From the NCBI GenBank assembly GCA_037446575.1, contig JBBIII010000005.1, positions 27,146 through 91,145 on the forward strand: a stretch of DNA of 64,000 bases, read 5' to 3'. Below the pieces are notes generated by a model, which did no database searches, was not told the DNA's origin, and saw only the letters and a list, made by a program, of their open reading frames with translations. Shown in pieces: positions 37,989 to 46,313 of this stretch; positions within the stretch are counted from its first letter, which is position 1, and each line of letters starts with the position of its first letter. Made by a program: the position numbers and the translations under genes. Origin of the DNA: JBBIII01 sp037446575 (lineage in GTDB: Bacteria; Bacteroidota; Ignavibacteria; UBA10030).

Positions 37989-38903
37989 TTAATGTGTATT
38001 TTCTTCATGCTTCGCAGTTGATTTCATACCCAAACCCATAAATAAAGCCGTTAACATTGTAAAAACGTATGCCTGCAGAAAAGCAACAAATATCTCTAAT
38101 AAGTAAATAGCAACAACAAACATTACAGGTATGGGAGCAATAACGAATGACTTAAACACAAATATTAAACCAAGAAGCGATAAAATAACAATATGTCCGC
38201 CTGTCATGTTTGCAAAAAGACGCATACACAATGCAAATGGCTTTGTGAAGAGCCCTAAAATCTCTATTGGAATCATAATTGGCCAAAGCAGCCAATGAAC
38301 GCCCCCGGTAAGATGTTGTAGATAATGCTTAACACCCTGCGCGCGAATTGCAGAATATTGAATCATAATAAACGCTATGATAGCAAGCCCTGCAGTAACC
38401 ATAATATTACCGGTAGCTGTTGAACCGAACGGAATAAGCCCGCAAAGATTCATAAATAAAATATAGAAAAACGTTGTAATCAGATATGGCACATATTTTA
38501 TACCCGAATGCCCCATATTAGCAATGGCTATTTCATCTCTAATAAAAACTACGAATACTTCGATAAAATTTAGTAACCCGCTTGGAGTTGAGGATTTGCG
38601 CGCTTTACGCGCCGCATAAATACCAATAATTAATAATAAAAAAGCGCATAATAGTAAAAAGAAAACATGTTTTGTTGGCGATAAGTCTAACAATATATTT
38701 CCAATTTTTATCGGCTCAAATTTCGGCAAATCGAGATAACCGAATGGTGTTTCGATATATTTTGAATCTTTGATATGATCGAGCAAATGAACAAAATCAA
38801 ATTGACCGCCGTGATCTGTTGCGGCGTTATGATGTATATTTTCTACTGCCATAGCAGACGCTTTTTGAGTAGAATCTGATATAATAGAATTTTCAAACAT
38901 CAT
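37989..38903 (-). CDS. atpB: F-type ATP synthase a subunit
   Basis: Membrane stator with the ion half-channels. 304 aa, with an extended N-terminus of about 80 residues before the first strong helix. The essential Arg lies in CMRLFANMTGGH, and the last helices contain LEIFVAFLQAYVFTMLTALF. Tandem ATGs at 38903 and 38900. Confidence 0.95.
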   Translation of the reverse strand: MMFENSIISDSTQKASAMAVENIHHNAATDHGGQFDFVHLLDHIKDSKYIETPFGYLDLPKFEPIKIGNILLDLSPTKHVFFLLLCAFLLLIIGIYAARKARKSSTPSGLLNFIEVFVVFIRDEIAIANMGHSGIKYVPYLITTFFYILFMNLCGLIPFGSTATGNIMVTAGLAIIAFIMIQYSAIRAQGVKHYLQHLTGGVHWLLWPIMIPIEILGLFTKPFALCMRLFANMTGGHIVILSLLGLIFVFKSFVIAPIPVMFVVAIYLLEIFVAFLQAYVFTMLTALFMGLGMKSTAKHEENTH

Positions 38904-38914
38904 TCTTTTTCATT

Positions 38915-39298
38915 CTATTGTTTTGTCGATACTCTTTTTTGAAGATAAAATATTTCTAAAACTAAATTCATAACATAGAAAAACAACAACGACAACATCA
39001 AAGAAGCCGAATGGAAATGATAAAATCGAATCAGAATTAAAAGAACGCCCCACATCAACAACAACCTAATAACCATTCCGCCAAGCACAAATTTTAGAAA
39101 AGTGGTATGAGACCTTTTAAATGAGATTTCGATAGCAAGATAGCCAAGCAATAAATTTGTTAAGCTCATTATCCCGCCGGCAATTATACTTTTAATCACT
39201 TCCATTGTAGCAAACTCGGAAACAGGATAATACGTAAGAAGCGCCGCGGCGGCAAAACACAAAAAAACTAAACGTAAAAAAGGCCAATCTACTTTCAA
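38915..39298 (-). CDS. ATP synthase subunit I-like membrane protein
   Basis: 127 aa with four predicted membrane helices (LVFLCFAAAALLTYY, SIIAGGIMSLTNLLLGYLAI, FVLGGMVIRLLLMWGVLLIL, LMLSLLFFYVMNLVLEIFYL). Placement before atpB and the helix pattern match the ATP-synt_I family, thought to help c-ring assembly or Mg2+ handling. No catalytic residue expected. Confidence 0.75.
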   Translation of the reverse strand: MKVDWPFLRLVFLCFAAAALLTYYPVSEFATMEVIKSIIAGGIMSLTNLLLGYLAIEISFKRSHTTFLKFVLGGMVIRLLLMWGVLLILIRFYHFHSASLMLSLLFFYVMNLVLEIFYLQKRVSTKQ

Positions 39299-39311
39299 AA
39301 AAATTACCTAT

Positions 39312-39581
39312 TCAATCTTTCTTTTCTTTTTTTACTATTGATGACACAGTTTTAAAAAATTTTATAAATCCGCCAACGCTACCAAGAAGCACGCCTATCA
39401 ACTTTCCGATCGGTTCAATCTCAAATTGCTTATCTACCCAATGACCAATAAGAAAAAATAGAACAACAGTTGCCGCAAGTTGAAACCCTAACGTAAGGAA
39501 AGGCGCATAATCTCTATAAAAATTTTGCGCTTTTTTTGTTTTCCTAACAGCGGATAACTCATCTGGAGATTTAGAACTCAT
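39312..39581 (-). CDS. AtpZ/AtpI-family protein
   Basis: 89 aa with two helices (FLTLGFQLAATVVLFFLIGHWVD and LIGVLLGSVGGFIKFF), the form of the short F0F1-ATPase assembly protein family that precedes atp operons. Basic cytoplasmic ends. Together with the next gene it gives two small AtpI-type proteins. Confidence 0.78.
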   Translation of the reverse strand: MSSKSPDELSAVRKTKKAQNFYRDYAPFLTLGFQLAATVVLFFLIGHWVDKQFEIEPIGKLIGVLLGSVGGFIKFFKTVSSIVKKEKKD

Positions 39582-39608
39582 CTATCGTTCAGCTCTCCAA
39601 TTCATTGA

Positions 39609-39974
39609 TTAATGTTTCACTTCATAAGCTGGAGCTTTTTCCGTCATCGAGACCCTTCCATCGAAAATTGCTCCTTCATCGATAATAAGCCGCGTTGCGC
39701 GCACATCACCGCGAACAACCGACTTGCCTTCGAATACTATCTTTTCAGATGCATTTATTGCGCCGCGTACTTTACCGCCAACTGTAACATTTTTGGCTGT
39801 TACATTACCTTCAATTTCTCCTGTAACACCCACCGCCAACGATTCGCTCGCAATTACTTCGCCAACTAATTTACCATCGATACGCACACTGCCCTGACTT
39901 CTAATCTTCCCTTCAACAACAGTTCCTGCGCCCACGAGGTTCATTTCTTTAATAGGATCTATTTTATTTGTCAC
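39609..39974 (-). CDS. Bactofilin
   Basis: Polymerising cytoskeletal beta-helix protein, 121 aa from the GTG at 39974. The core has the bactofilin repeat pattern: VGAGTVVEGKIRSQGSVRID, GKLVGEVIAS, GEIEGNVTAKNVTVGGKVRG and VVRGDVRATRLIIDEGAIF. GAGGTG stands 4 bases before this GTG. An ATG further upstream (40040) would overlap the M23 gene and is less likely. The adjoining M23 peptidase fits known bactofilin partnerships in cell-shape control. Confidence 0.9.
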   Translation of the reverse strand: MTNKIDPIKEMNLVGAGTVVEGKIRSQGSVRIDGKLVGEVIASESLAVGVTGEIEGNVTAKNVTVGGKVRGAINASEKIVFEGKSVVRGDVRATRLIIDEGAIFDGRVSMTEKAPAYEVKH

Positions 39975-39982
39975 AAGGCACC

Positions 39983-40867
39983 TCAAAAATAATAATTTAT
40001 CATATATAATGATGGGTCTACAGAGACGCCATCTTTCCAAACTTCAAAATGTAAATGCGGGCCCGAACTAATAATTCCTGAATTACCAAGCGTTGCAATA
40101 GGTTCACCTCTATATACAACAGCCCCAGCAGATTTCAACAACGATTGATTATGCTTATAGAATGTCAAAAAACCATTTGCATGCGATAATATTACCATAA
40201 ATCCATAATCATATGTCCAACCAGAATAAATTACGCTTCCATCTGCCGCCGCTTTGATAACACTGCCAACTTTACCTGCAATGTCCAAGCCAAAATGATT
40301 TTTTGTTGGTTCAAAACCACGCGTAATATATCCATCTACGGGAAGAATGGCAGGAAACGATACTGGAACCCGATTACTCTTTTCATAGTTCACTTGCCGC
40401 ACAACGCCCCCACTTTGGTTAATCCCAAATAATCGAGAGGTCTGGGACTCATTCTTAGTTGATTGGTATAAATTCTTTTCTGTTTCAGATACTTTTGGAA
40501 GAATTTTTGAATCACTTGAATCATTGAAACTAACGCTTTCTCCTAATGCTTGCCTTAATTTTATATTATAAGCCCTTAATTCAACAAGATTTTCCATCAT
40601 TCTCATCATTTTACTATTTATCGAAATCAATTCCTTGGAGTATTTATTTTCAAGTCTTGGGTTAGATAAGGGTAACAAATCACCGACTGGAGTATATGAA
40701 AAAGCCAATAATACAACGACTGCCGAAACGATTGCAAAAAGAGACAGAATAACAATTACTTGCCATAAAGCAAGCCGAAAATTTTTAGCTTTGCTGGCGT
40801 CTTCATCGGGTATTAAGATTACCGAATAACCTTTTTTCTTTGTTATATGATGGTTGTCTCTGCTCAA
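39983..40867 (-). CDS. Membrane-anchored M23 (LytM) peptidase
   Basis: 294 aa. A single N-terminal transmembrane helix (about 35-57) follows a basic cytoplasmic stretch, then a coiled-coil-like segment (75-110), then the M23 domain (170-290). Zinc ligands are complete: His191 and Asp195 (HFGLDIAG) and HLH at 271-273, with His239. Predicted periplasmic peptidoglycan endopeptidase. It is the first gene of the leftward run into bactofilin and the ATP synthase operon. Confidence 0.92.
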   Translation of the reverse strand: MSRDNHHITKKKGYSVILIPDEDASKAKNFRLALWQVIVILSLFAIVSAVVVLLAFSYTPVGDLLPLSNPRLENKYSKELISINSKMMRMMENLVELRAYNIKLRQALGESVSFNDSSDSKILPKVSETEKNLYQSTKNESQTSRLFGINQSGGVVRQVNYEKSNRVPVSFPAILPVDGYITRGFEPTKNHFGLDIAGKVGSVIKAAADGSVIYSGWTYDYGFMVILSHANGFLTFYKHNQSLLKSAGAVVYRGEPIATLGNSGIISSGPHLHFEVWKDGVSVDPSLYMINYYF

Positions 40868-41050
40868 TATTCAACCTGAATATATTTTTTTGAAATAAAG
40901 TATAGCAAAAAATAGACTGAAAATCAAAAATAATCATCATCTTGACTTAGGAGGCGATTTTCTGTACCTTAATATTGTTGTTGGTGAAGCTGTAATAAAA
41001 ATTTTCGCTCGCCAACTTAAAAGTATCTCAAAATTAGGATAGGATATTAT

Positions 41051-41470
41051 ATGGCAAAATCGAAATTTATTATGCATTACTGTGCATACTGCCATCGAGA
41101 TACAAAAATGGAATTTGTGGGCAAACATCCATCGGATAACAATGATGCTGATGTTGTTAAAAGCTGGTACCGGTGTACAAAGTGTAAGCATAGCGCTCTT
41201 TTAAAAATATCTCTTGCAAATCAATCTCCAAAAGTAAATGCTATAATAGAGCGAAAAGATTGTACAGAATATTCGAAAGATAAAATTTTCACAGTTGGAG
41301 AACCAATATATTATCCAGACTGGGATGATGTTGGGAAGGTAATAAGAAAAGATAAAATGTCGAACGGAACAAATTCTATAGTTGTAGCTTTTGAAAAATT
41401 AGGCGAACGCAAGTTGCTAGAAAATGTTATTATTGATTCAGATGAATCAATGCAAAATAAAAGTGTATAA
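41051..41470 (+). CDS. Small zinc-ribbon protein of unknown function
   Basis: 139 aa. The N-terminal half has CAYC (11-14) and CTKC near 42-45, four Cys able to bind zinc. The C-terminal half (FTVGEPIYYPDWDDVGKVIR, then IVVAFEKLGERKLLEN) looks like a small beta barrel of the kind that reads nucleic acid or protein partners, in a style resembling CarD/Tudor-like barrels (weak inference). AGGATAGGAT precedes the ATG. It lies 27 bp upstream of rpsU in the same direction, so a role with ribosomes or RNA polymerase is plausible. Not recognised by name. Confidence 0.75.
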   Translation: MAKSKFIMHYCAYCHRDTKMEFVGKHPSDNNDADVVKSWYRCTKCKHSALLKISLANQSPKVNAIIERKDCTEYSKDKIFTVGEPIYYPDWDDVGKVIRKDKMSNGTNSIVVAFEKLGERKLLENVIIDSDESMQNKSV

Positions 41471-41483
41471 AATATCTTTAATA

Positions 41484-41493
41484 AAGGAGGTGA
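41484..41493 (+). promoter_or_regulatory. Extended Shine-Dalgarno sequence that decides the rpsU TTG start
   Basis: AAAGGAGGTGA is complementary to the full anti-Shine-Dalgarno tail of 16S rRNA. It ends 4-7 bases before TTG 41498, the only start codon that gives the bS21 N-terminus. Confidence 0.85.
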
Positions 41494-41497
41494 TTTC

Positions 41498-41692
41498 TTG
41501 GTCGGCATTATAATAGGTGATAATGAACCGATTGATCGCGCAATACGACGCTTTAAGAAAAAATACGAGCGATCCGGTATTCTAAAAGAAGTAAAGAAGC
41601 GGTCATTTTTCACTAAACCTTCGGTCAAGAAGAGAATGAAATTAGCAAAAGCTATTCGACGTTCTCAACGTGCGGCAATGGAAGAAATGTGA
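41498..41692 (+). CDS. rpsU: Small ribosomal subunit protein bS21
   Basis: 64 aa: NEPIDRAIRRFKKKYERSGIL, then KKRSFFTKPSVKKRMKLAKA, the bS21 pattern. The start is TTG and depends on the perfect ribosome-binding site upstream. In Bacteroidia such as Flavobacterium, bS21 helps hide the anti-Shine-Dalgarno sequence and rpsU is autogenously controlled through a strong site (recent literature from memory). Whether that holds here is open. Followed by a strong terminator. Confidence 0.95.
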   Translation: MVGIIIGDNEPIDRAIRRFKKKYERSGILKEVKKRSFFTKPSVKKRMKLAKAIRRSQRAAMEEM

Positions 41693-41712
41693 TTTTTTCT
41701 TTTGGTGTGAGT

Positions 41713-41750
41713 AGCCCCTTCAAATTTAATTTTGAAGGGGCTTTTTTTTT
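41713..41750 (+). terminator. Rho-independent terminator of rpsU
   Basis: AGCCCCTTCAAA (41713-41724) pairs with TTTGAAGGGGCT (41731-41742) around six bases and is followed by nine T. It overlaps the stop of the convergent lipoprotein gene. Confidence 0.93.
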
Positions 41751-42273
41751 ACTTCTTATCAATAATAGGTTCTTCGCGCTGTAGAGCAACTTCTATTAAA
41801 TGCTGAGTAGTTTGAAAATCGGCAGAACGTTGAGAATGAACCACGACCCAGCGGTTATCTATTCGCTCTAAAACATAAGTAGTGGGCAAATACTCGTCCA
41901 TTAGAATGCCATTTAGCGTATAAGTTTGCCTAAGTATAAAGAAAGCATACGCCCCATTTCCATATACTTTTACTTTCACTCTCTCTAATCTATTTTCATA
42001 ATCCCTTATTAACGGCAAGGCATTTCTAATACGAGTTTTTGTCGTATCTATCGGTTCGCTCAAGCCCCAATAAGTTACATAATAAACATCTTTAGCAAAA
42101 AAATGATTAATTAAACTATCTGTATTAATTGGCGCTCCGTTATATGCTTGTTTCAGAGTATTATGATAATCAAAAATTCCTTTTTCGATAAATGCAATAT
42201 CTTCATCGGCAACGTCTCCATTTGAACCGCACGAGCATAGAAAAATCAAAGCAACAAAAGGTAATATTTTCAT
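41749..42273 (-). CDS. NTF2/SnoaL-like lipoprotein
   Basis: 174 aa. Lipoprotein signal with Cys15 (IFLCSC). The mature part (DIAFIEKGIFDYHNTLKQAY, WVVVHSQRSADFQ) has the cone-shaped NTF2-like/DUF4440 pattern: helices, then a sheet ending in a W-x-V-V-H-x-Q strand. Many such proteins bind or transform small ligands, but no catalytic set is clear. GAGGTC lies before the ATG. Function unknown. Confidence 0.7.
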   Translation of the reverse strand: MKILPFVALIFLCSCGSNGDVADEDIAFIEKGIFDYHNTLKQAYNGAPINTDSLINHFFAKDVYYVTYWGLSEPIDTTKTRIRNALPLIRDYENRLERVKVKVYGNGAYAFFILRQTYTLNGILMDEYLPTTYVLERIDNRWVVVHSQRSADFQTTQHLIEVALQREEPIIDKK

Positions 42274-42306
42274 AATGACCTCGCTTATTGATAAATATGA
42301 TAATTT

Positions 42307-43275
42307 CTACCGATAAAAATTGCGTTCCCAGGCATGTTTTTTTAATTCTGTCATCATAAATTCACTTAATTTCACTCCATCAGAAACCTTACAATTCGCC
42401 TCAACGTTTGCCACCGTACGCATACCCGGAATTACAGTCGAGACCGCCAGATGCTGTAAGCAGAAACGAAGCGCAAGCTCAGACAATGTATTGATTTCAT
42501 CTCCTAATAAGTTTTTCAACTTTTCTGTTCTTTCAAAAATTTGTTGTTTTCTATCATCACGAAAATATCTGTTGCGGAAATCGCCTTCTGGAAAAATAGA
42601 CTGCGGATTAATTTTTCCTGTCAAACCGCCTTCATCGAGTGGCACGCGAACAATTACTCCAATATCCATCTTTTGACAAAGCGGAAAAAGATTTTTTTCG
42701 GGAGATTGATCAAAAATATTGTAAATAACTTGAATTGAATCGACTAAACCTGTTTCTGCAAGTTTTAAAGCATTATCCGGCTGATGGTCATTAATTGAAA
42801 CGCCGAAGAAACGAATTTTTCCATCTTCTTTCAATTTAGCAATTGCATCCTGCCATTCTTTCTCCGTTGCCCAACTATCATCCCATACATGAAACTGTTG
42901 AATATCAATTGTATCTGTTCTTAAGTTACTTAAACTAGTTTCCGTGGATTTAATGATATAGTCGTAAGGAAACGCATCGCGCAAAGGTGTTCCCAGACGC
43001 GCGGGCCACTTACCGTTTTTTGGCGGAATTTTAGATGCCACATAAATTTTTTCGCTCCTCTTTTTTAATACTCCGCCAACCAAACTTTCTGAATGCCCAT
43101 CTCCATATATTAAAGCGGTATCGACAAAATTTACTCCTAAATCGAATGCACGATATAAAGCTTGGATAGAATCAGCATCTTTTGACCCTTGCCACATTGC
43201 GCCGCCAATTCCCCATGCCCCATATCCAATTTCTGAAATTAAAAGTTCGGTTTTGCCAAATCTTCTATATTCCAT
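42307..43275 (-). CDS. Aldo/keto reductase
   Basis: 322 aa TIM-barrel oxidoreductase using NADPH. Catalytic tetrad residues visible: Asp and Tyr in FVDTALIYGDGHSE, Lys in VASKIPP and His in QFHVWDD. The C-terminal cofactor loop is VSTVIPGMRTVANVEAN. Start chosen at the ATG of 43275 (MEYRRFGKTE) with AGAGGA six bases before it; a TTG at 43290 is in frame but lacks a site. Substrate unknown. Confidence 0.92.
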   Translation of the reverse strand: MEYRRFGKTELLISEIGYGAWGIGGAMWQGSKDADSIQALYRAFDLGVNFVDTALIYGDGHSESLVGGVLKKRSEKIYVASKIPPKNGKWPARLGTPLRDAFPYDYIIKSTETSLSNLRTDTIDIQQFHVWDDSWATEKEWQDAIAKLKEDGKIRFFGVSINDHQPDNALKLAETGLVDSIQVIYNIFDQSPEKNLFPLCQKMDIGVIVRVPLDEGGLTGKINPQSIFPEGDFRNRYFRDDRKQQIFERTEKLKNLLGDEINTLSELALRFCLQHLAVSTVIPGMRTVANVEANCKVSDGVKLSEFMMTELKKHAWERNFYR

Positions 43276-43290
43276 TTTATTCCTCTGCAA

Positions 43291-43518
43291 TTAATTGCTT
43301 GTAAATTTTTTCCATTTTTCCTCAAGCTCGTCTTTGCTATGCTTCGGAAAAAACTTGTTGTGCAATTGTATTAATTGTTTCATGCTCAAAGAATCCAATT
43401 CTTCGTCATCCTTATCTCGCTTTGCTGACATCACAAAAAAAGCGCGTTCTTCAGCATTCATCTTGGTAATTTTTTGTTTAAGCTGTTGAACCATTTTACG
43501 CTGTTCTACAGAAGTCAT
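43291..43518 (-). CDS. Small helical protein of unknown function
   Basis: 75 aa, highly charged and helical (MVQQLKQKITKMNAEERAFF, FPKHSKDELEEKWKKF). No domain recognised. It overlaps the transporter stop upstream as ATGA and ends 15 bp before the reductase start, so it lies within one transcript. Coupled translation supports a real gene. Confidence 0.6.
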   Translation of the reverse strand: MTSVEQRKMVQQLKQKITKMNAEERAFFVMSAKRDKDDEELDSLSMKQLIQLHNKFFPKHSKDELEEKWKKFTSN

Positions 43519-45014
43519 TTTGCCATCTCGCCTGCATTTTCTTGTTTGTGTTTAATAGTAATAAGAAGTCCGCCGCCGCCAAGCAATATCATTAAAATTG
43601 ATTGCACCATTAATTTATAACTTACCGCTTCGCCTGAAATGGAGTTGTAGAAAAATGCAATCCCTGTTAATAAAAGACAAATATAAATAACAAACATAAC
43701 CCGCCGCGCCAACATGTTTGTTTTTGGTGTGTTGACAGCAAAAAATCGATTGTATATTAACAATCCTGATACAGCTACAATTCCAAGAATCGCAAATAAT
43801 ATCCAAAACTCATGAATGTTTCCTTCGATTCCTGTTTTACCAATTAACGGCTTAAGCTTTGCTTCGTACAACATACCGCCTAAATTTGAACCAATCAAAC
43901 TTCCGATAACTCCATAAAGTGAAGCATATCCCATATATACAGCTTTTTTATCTACCGGAGCAATGAGACCTACATAGCTTAAATATTTTGGATGCGCTGT
44001 CATTTCGCCAATTGAAAAAATAACTATTCCTGCTATAAATATCCACACTGTATTTGCATAAGCTAAGCAAAGAAAACCAGCAGAACCTATTATCATACCG
44101 GTTATCATAGTTGGCAAAGGTTTAATTTTTTGGACAACTTTACTAACAACAACTTGCAATAATATAATTGTGCCGGCATTAAGAACTGTTACATGTTCGA
44201 CATCGAAGGTTATTGGAATCCCCAATGAAGAAAAGAATGTATTGATTGGAGTTTTATCTATAAAATCCCGCAAGAACCACAATACAGAACCGAAATTCTG
44301 AAAATACAAAATCCAAAAACCCGAGTAAAGTATTAGCATAAGCATAAATCTAGAATCGCCTAACACAAGCGCGGCTCCGGCAAGCACTTCTTTAAAAGTC
44401 TTTTTGTTGTTTTTCCTAGGCGGATCACGGTAAATAAAAACGGTTGGTATTAACATTATCAAACAATAAAGTGAAGAAGCTATAAAAACATAGCTCCAAG
44501 AAAATCCTTTCAAGTAGCTAACTACAAGCGGAGCAAGGAATGCGCCTAAGTTAATCATCCAATAAAAAATTCCGAAACCAAAGCCGGAATTTTGCTCAGT
44601 TGTTGTCCGGGCAATTGTACCCGAAATAATCGGTTTGAAAAGGCCAGCTCCTGTTGCAAGCACTAGTAAGCTGACAAAAACAGTCCCATAAGTACTCATA
44701 TTTCCAGTTGAATAATAACCTATAGCTAATAAAGAAAATGCAACCATAAGCATTCTTCTGTAACCGTACCTATCAGCCAGAGCGCCGCCCAGAATTGGAG
44801 CAACATAAACCAATGCATAAATTATGCTTTGAAGAAATCCTACCGATTGCTCCGAAAATCCAAGTCCCCCTTGTGCAATAGAATTTGTAAGATAAATAGC
44901 AAGAACAGAATTCATCCCATAATAAGCGGCGCGTTCGAATAATTCCATAATATTTGCCACCCAAAAAACTTTTGGGAATGATTTTAAAATAGATTGTGAA
45001 GGCGTTGTAGTCAT
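43515..45014 (-). CDS. Proton-coupled oligopeptide transporter family (POT/PTR)
   Basis: 499 aa, about 14 membrane helices, inner membrane. The POT signature ELFERAAYYG (ExxERxxxYG) is at 23-32, the cytoplasmic loop ADRYGYRR follows, and FKPIISGTIARTTTEQ with FYWMINLGAF matches the second PTR2 motif. Imports di/tripeptides or related compounds with protons (family knowledge). Overlaps the 75-aa gene. Confidence 0.85.
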   Translation of the reverse strand: MTTTPSQSILKSFPKVFWVANIMELFERAAYYGMNSVLAIYLTNSIAQGGLGFSEQSVGFLQSIIYALVYVAPILGGALADRYGYRRMLMVAFSLLAIGYYSTGNMSTYGTVFVSLLVLATGAGLFKPIISGTIARTTTEQNSGFGFGIFYWMINLGAFLAPLVVSYLKGFSWSYVFIASSLYCLIMLIPTVFIYRDPPRKNNKKTFKEVLAGAALVLGDSRFMLMLILYSGFWILYFQNFGSVLWFLRDFIDKTPINTFFSSLGIPITFDVEHVTVLNAGTIILLQVVVSKVVQKIKPLPTMITGMIIGSAGFLCLAYANTVWIFIAGIVIFSIGEMTAHPKYLSYVGLIAPVDKKAVYMGYASLYGVIGSLIGSNLGGMLYEAKLKPLIGKTGIEGNIHEFWILFAILGIVAVSGLLIYNRFFAVNTPKTNMLARRVMFVIYICLLLTGIAFFYNSISGEAVSYKLMVQSILMILLGGGGLLITIKHKQENAGEMAK

Positions 45015-45068
45015 ATTATTTTTTCTTTCCTTTCGCTATGTTTATTGACTTTTAGGAGACTGTGTTAT

Positions 45069-45605
45069 TTATTTAGAAAATTTTTGTAGATGATTTTTCT
45101 CACCTTTCATAGTCCATTTTTTTAAGAAAGCAAAAACCTTTTCTTTATCATATCCTTTTATAGGTTTATCTTTTGAGTACTCAAGCGCTTCTGTATTCTG
45201 TGAATGCAAAAGCTTGCCATCTGTATCTAAGATAAAAAGATGTGGATAACCGACAACTTTCGGATATTTCGACAATACTTCTTTATTTTCATTCTCCTTA
45301 CTAACATTTATTTTTACAACCACATAGTGTTTATAAAGATATTCTTTAAGATGGTTGTTTTTAATAAAGAGACTATCGAGCCGATGGCACCAACTGCACC
45401 ACTCGCCACCAACATCTAAAAGTATTCGTTTATTATTTTTTTTCGATTCAATTATTGCATTTTCAATATCTTTTTTTGCATCGCGAGTAGGATCAAACTT
45501 TTGAGAACGATAAAACGAGCGGCTTTTTGAATCATCTACATTGCCTTCGAGAGACGGCTGATGTAAAAACTGCATTACAAAAATACTTAATATCAAAATA
45601 TTCAT
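45069..45605 (-). CDS. Exported thioredoxin-fold protein
   Basis: 178 aa. N-terminal hydrophobic stretch (NILILSIFVMQFLHQ) is a short export signal. The thioredoxin-like core has GGEWCSWCHRLDSLF with the CSWC redox motif, and the cis-proline region is GYPHLFILDTDG. Probably a periplasmic thiol-disulfide protein of the DsbD-gamma/thioredoxin_7 type. It lies 54 bp upstream of the transporter gene on the same strand. Confidence 0.8.
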   Translation of the reverse strand: MNILILSIFVMQFLHQPSLEGNVDDSKSRSFYRSQKFDPTRDAKKDIENAIIESKKNNKRILLDVGGEWCSWCHRLDSLFIKNNHLKEYLYKHYVVVKINVSKENENKEVLSKYPKVVGYPHLFILDTDGKLLHSQNTEALEYSKDKPIKGYDKEKVFAFLKKWTMKGEKNHLQKFSK

Positions 45606-45696
45606 TGAATTGAATTAAAGAAATGAATTAAAAGGCGTGAACAAATAGAAACCCTTTTTATGATTGTATAAAAAGTATGAATTTCTCTGATTGTAG

Positions 45697-45782
45697 TGCC
45701 GAGAGCGGGACTCGAACCCGCACGTCCTTGTCAGGACACAGGATTTTAAGTCCTGTGCGTCTACCAATTCCGCCATCCCGGC
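45697..45782 (-). tRNA. tRNA-Leu (anticodon UAA)
   Basis: 86 nt cloverleaf on the minus strand. The 7-bp acceptor stem starts GCCGGGA, the anticodon loop CTTAAAA sits in an AGGA/TCCT stem, there is a long variable arm (class II) and the T-loop GGGTTCGAGTCCC. CCA is not encoded. Confidence 0.97.
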
Positions 45783-45842
45783 ATTATGGTAATTTGTAAC
45801 TTATATTTAAATATATATACAAACATTAAGTTACCTATGTTG

Positions 45843-45914
45843 AGGCGCCGAGCGGATTCGAACCGCTGCATAAAGGTTTTGCAGACCTCTCCCTTACCAC
45901 TTGGGTACGGCGCC
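45843..45914 (-). tRNA. tRNA-Cys (anticodon GCA)
   Basis: 72 nt cloverleaf on the minus strand. Acceptor GGCGCCG, anticodon loop CTGCAAA, T-arm GCGGTTCGAATCCGC and discriminator U, as expected for tRNA-Cys. CCA not encoded. Confidence 0.97.
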
Positions 45915-45967
45915 TTAGAATTCTAAGATTGAAGATTTATGATTTTACTAATCTTCTGTTAATTCAA

Positions 45968-46010
45968 AGAACAAAAACCCCACTGCTTATAAGTATTTTC
46001 TGAAGTGGGG
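45968..46010 (-). terminator. Terminator-like hairpin downstream of tRNA-Gly
   Basis: CCCCACT (45978-45984) pairs with AGTGGGG (46004-46010). On the minus strand the stem is followed by TTTTTGTTC. It lies 29 bp past the 3' end of tRNA-Gly and separates it from tRNA-Cys. The 19-base loop is long for a terminator. Confidence 0.6.
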
Positions 46011-46038
46011 CAAGCATGTAGTCTCTCATATTTTTTTG

Positions 46039-46111
<73 letters not shown>

Positions 46112-46313
46112 AAATACTGAATAAATATACCAAAAACGTTTTCACTCTGCAAGTTTTTTTTAAATGAAATTATTATGCAATATATATTCAAAAAAAATAT
46201 AACAGTTGAACGAACATATATGCTTTTATTTTAATGTGTGCTGTGTATTCAACACGAAAGTTTATTATATTGCTCGCAATAATTTTCAACATATTTTTTA
46301 AAAAAGGATTTTT

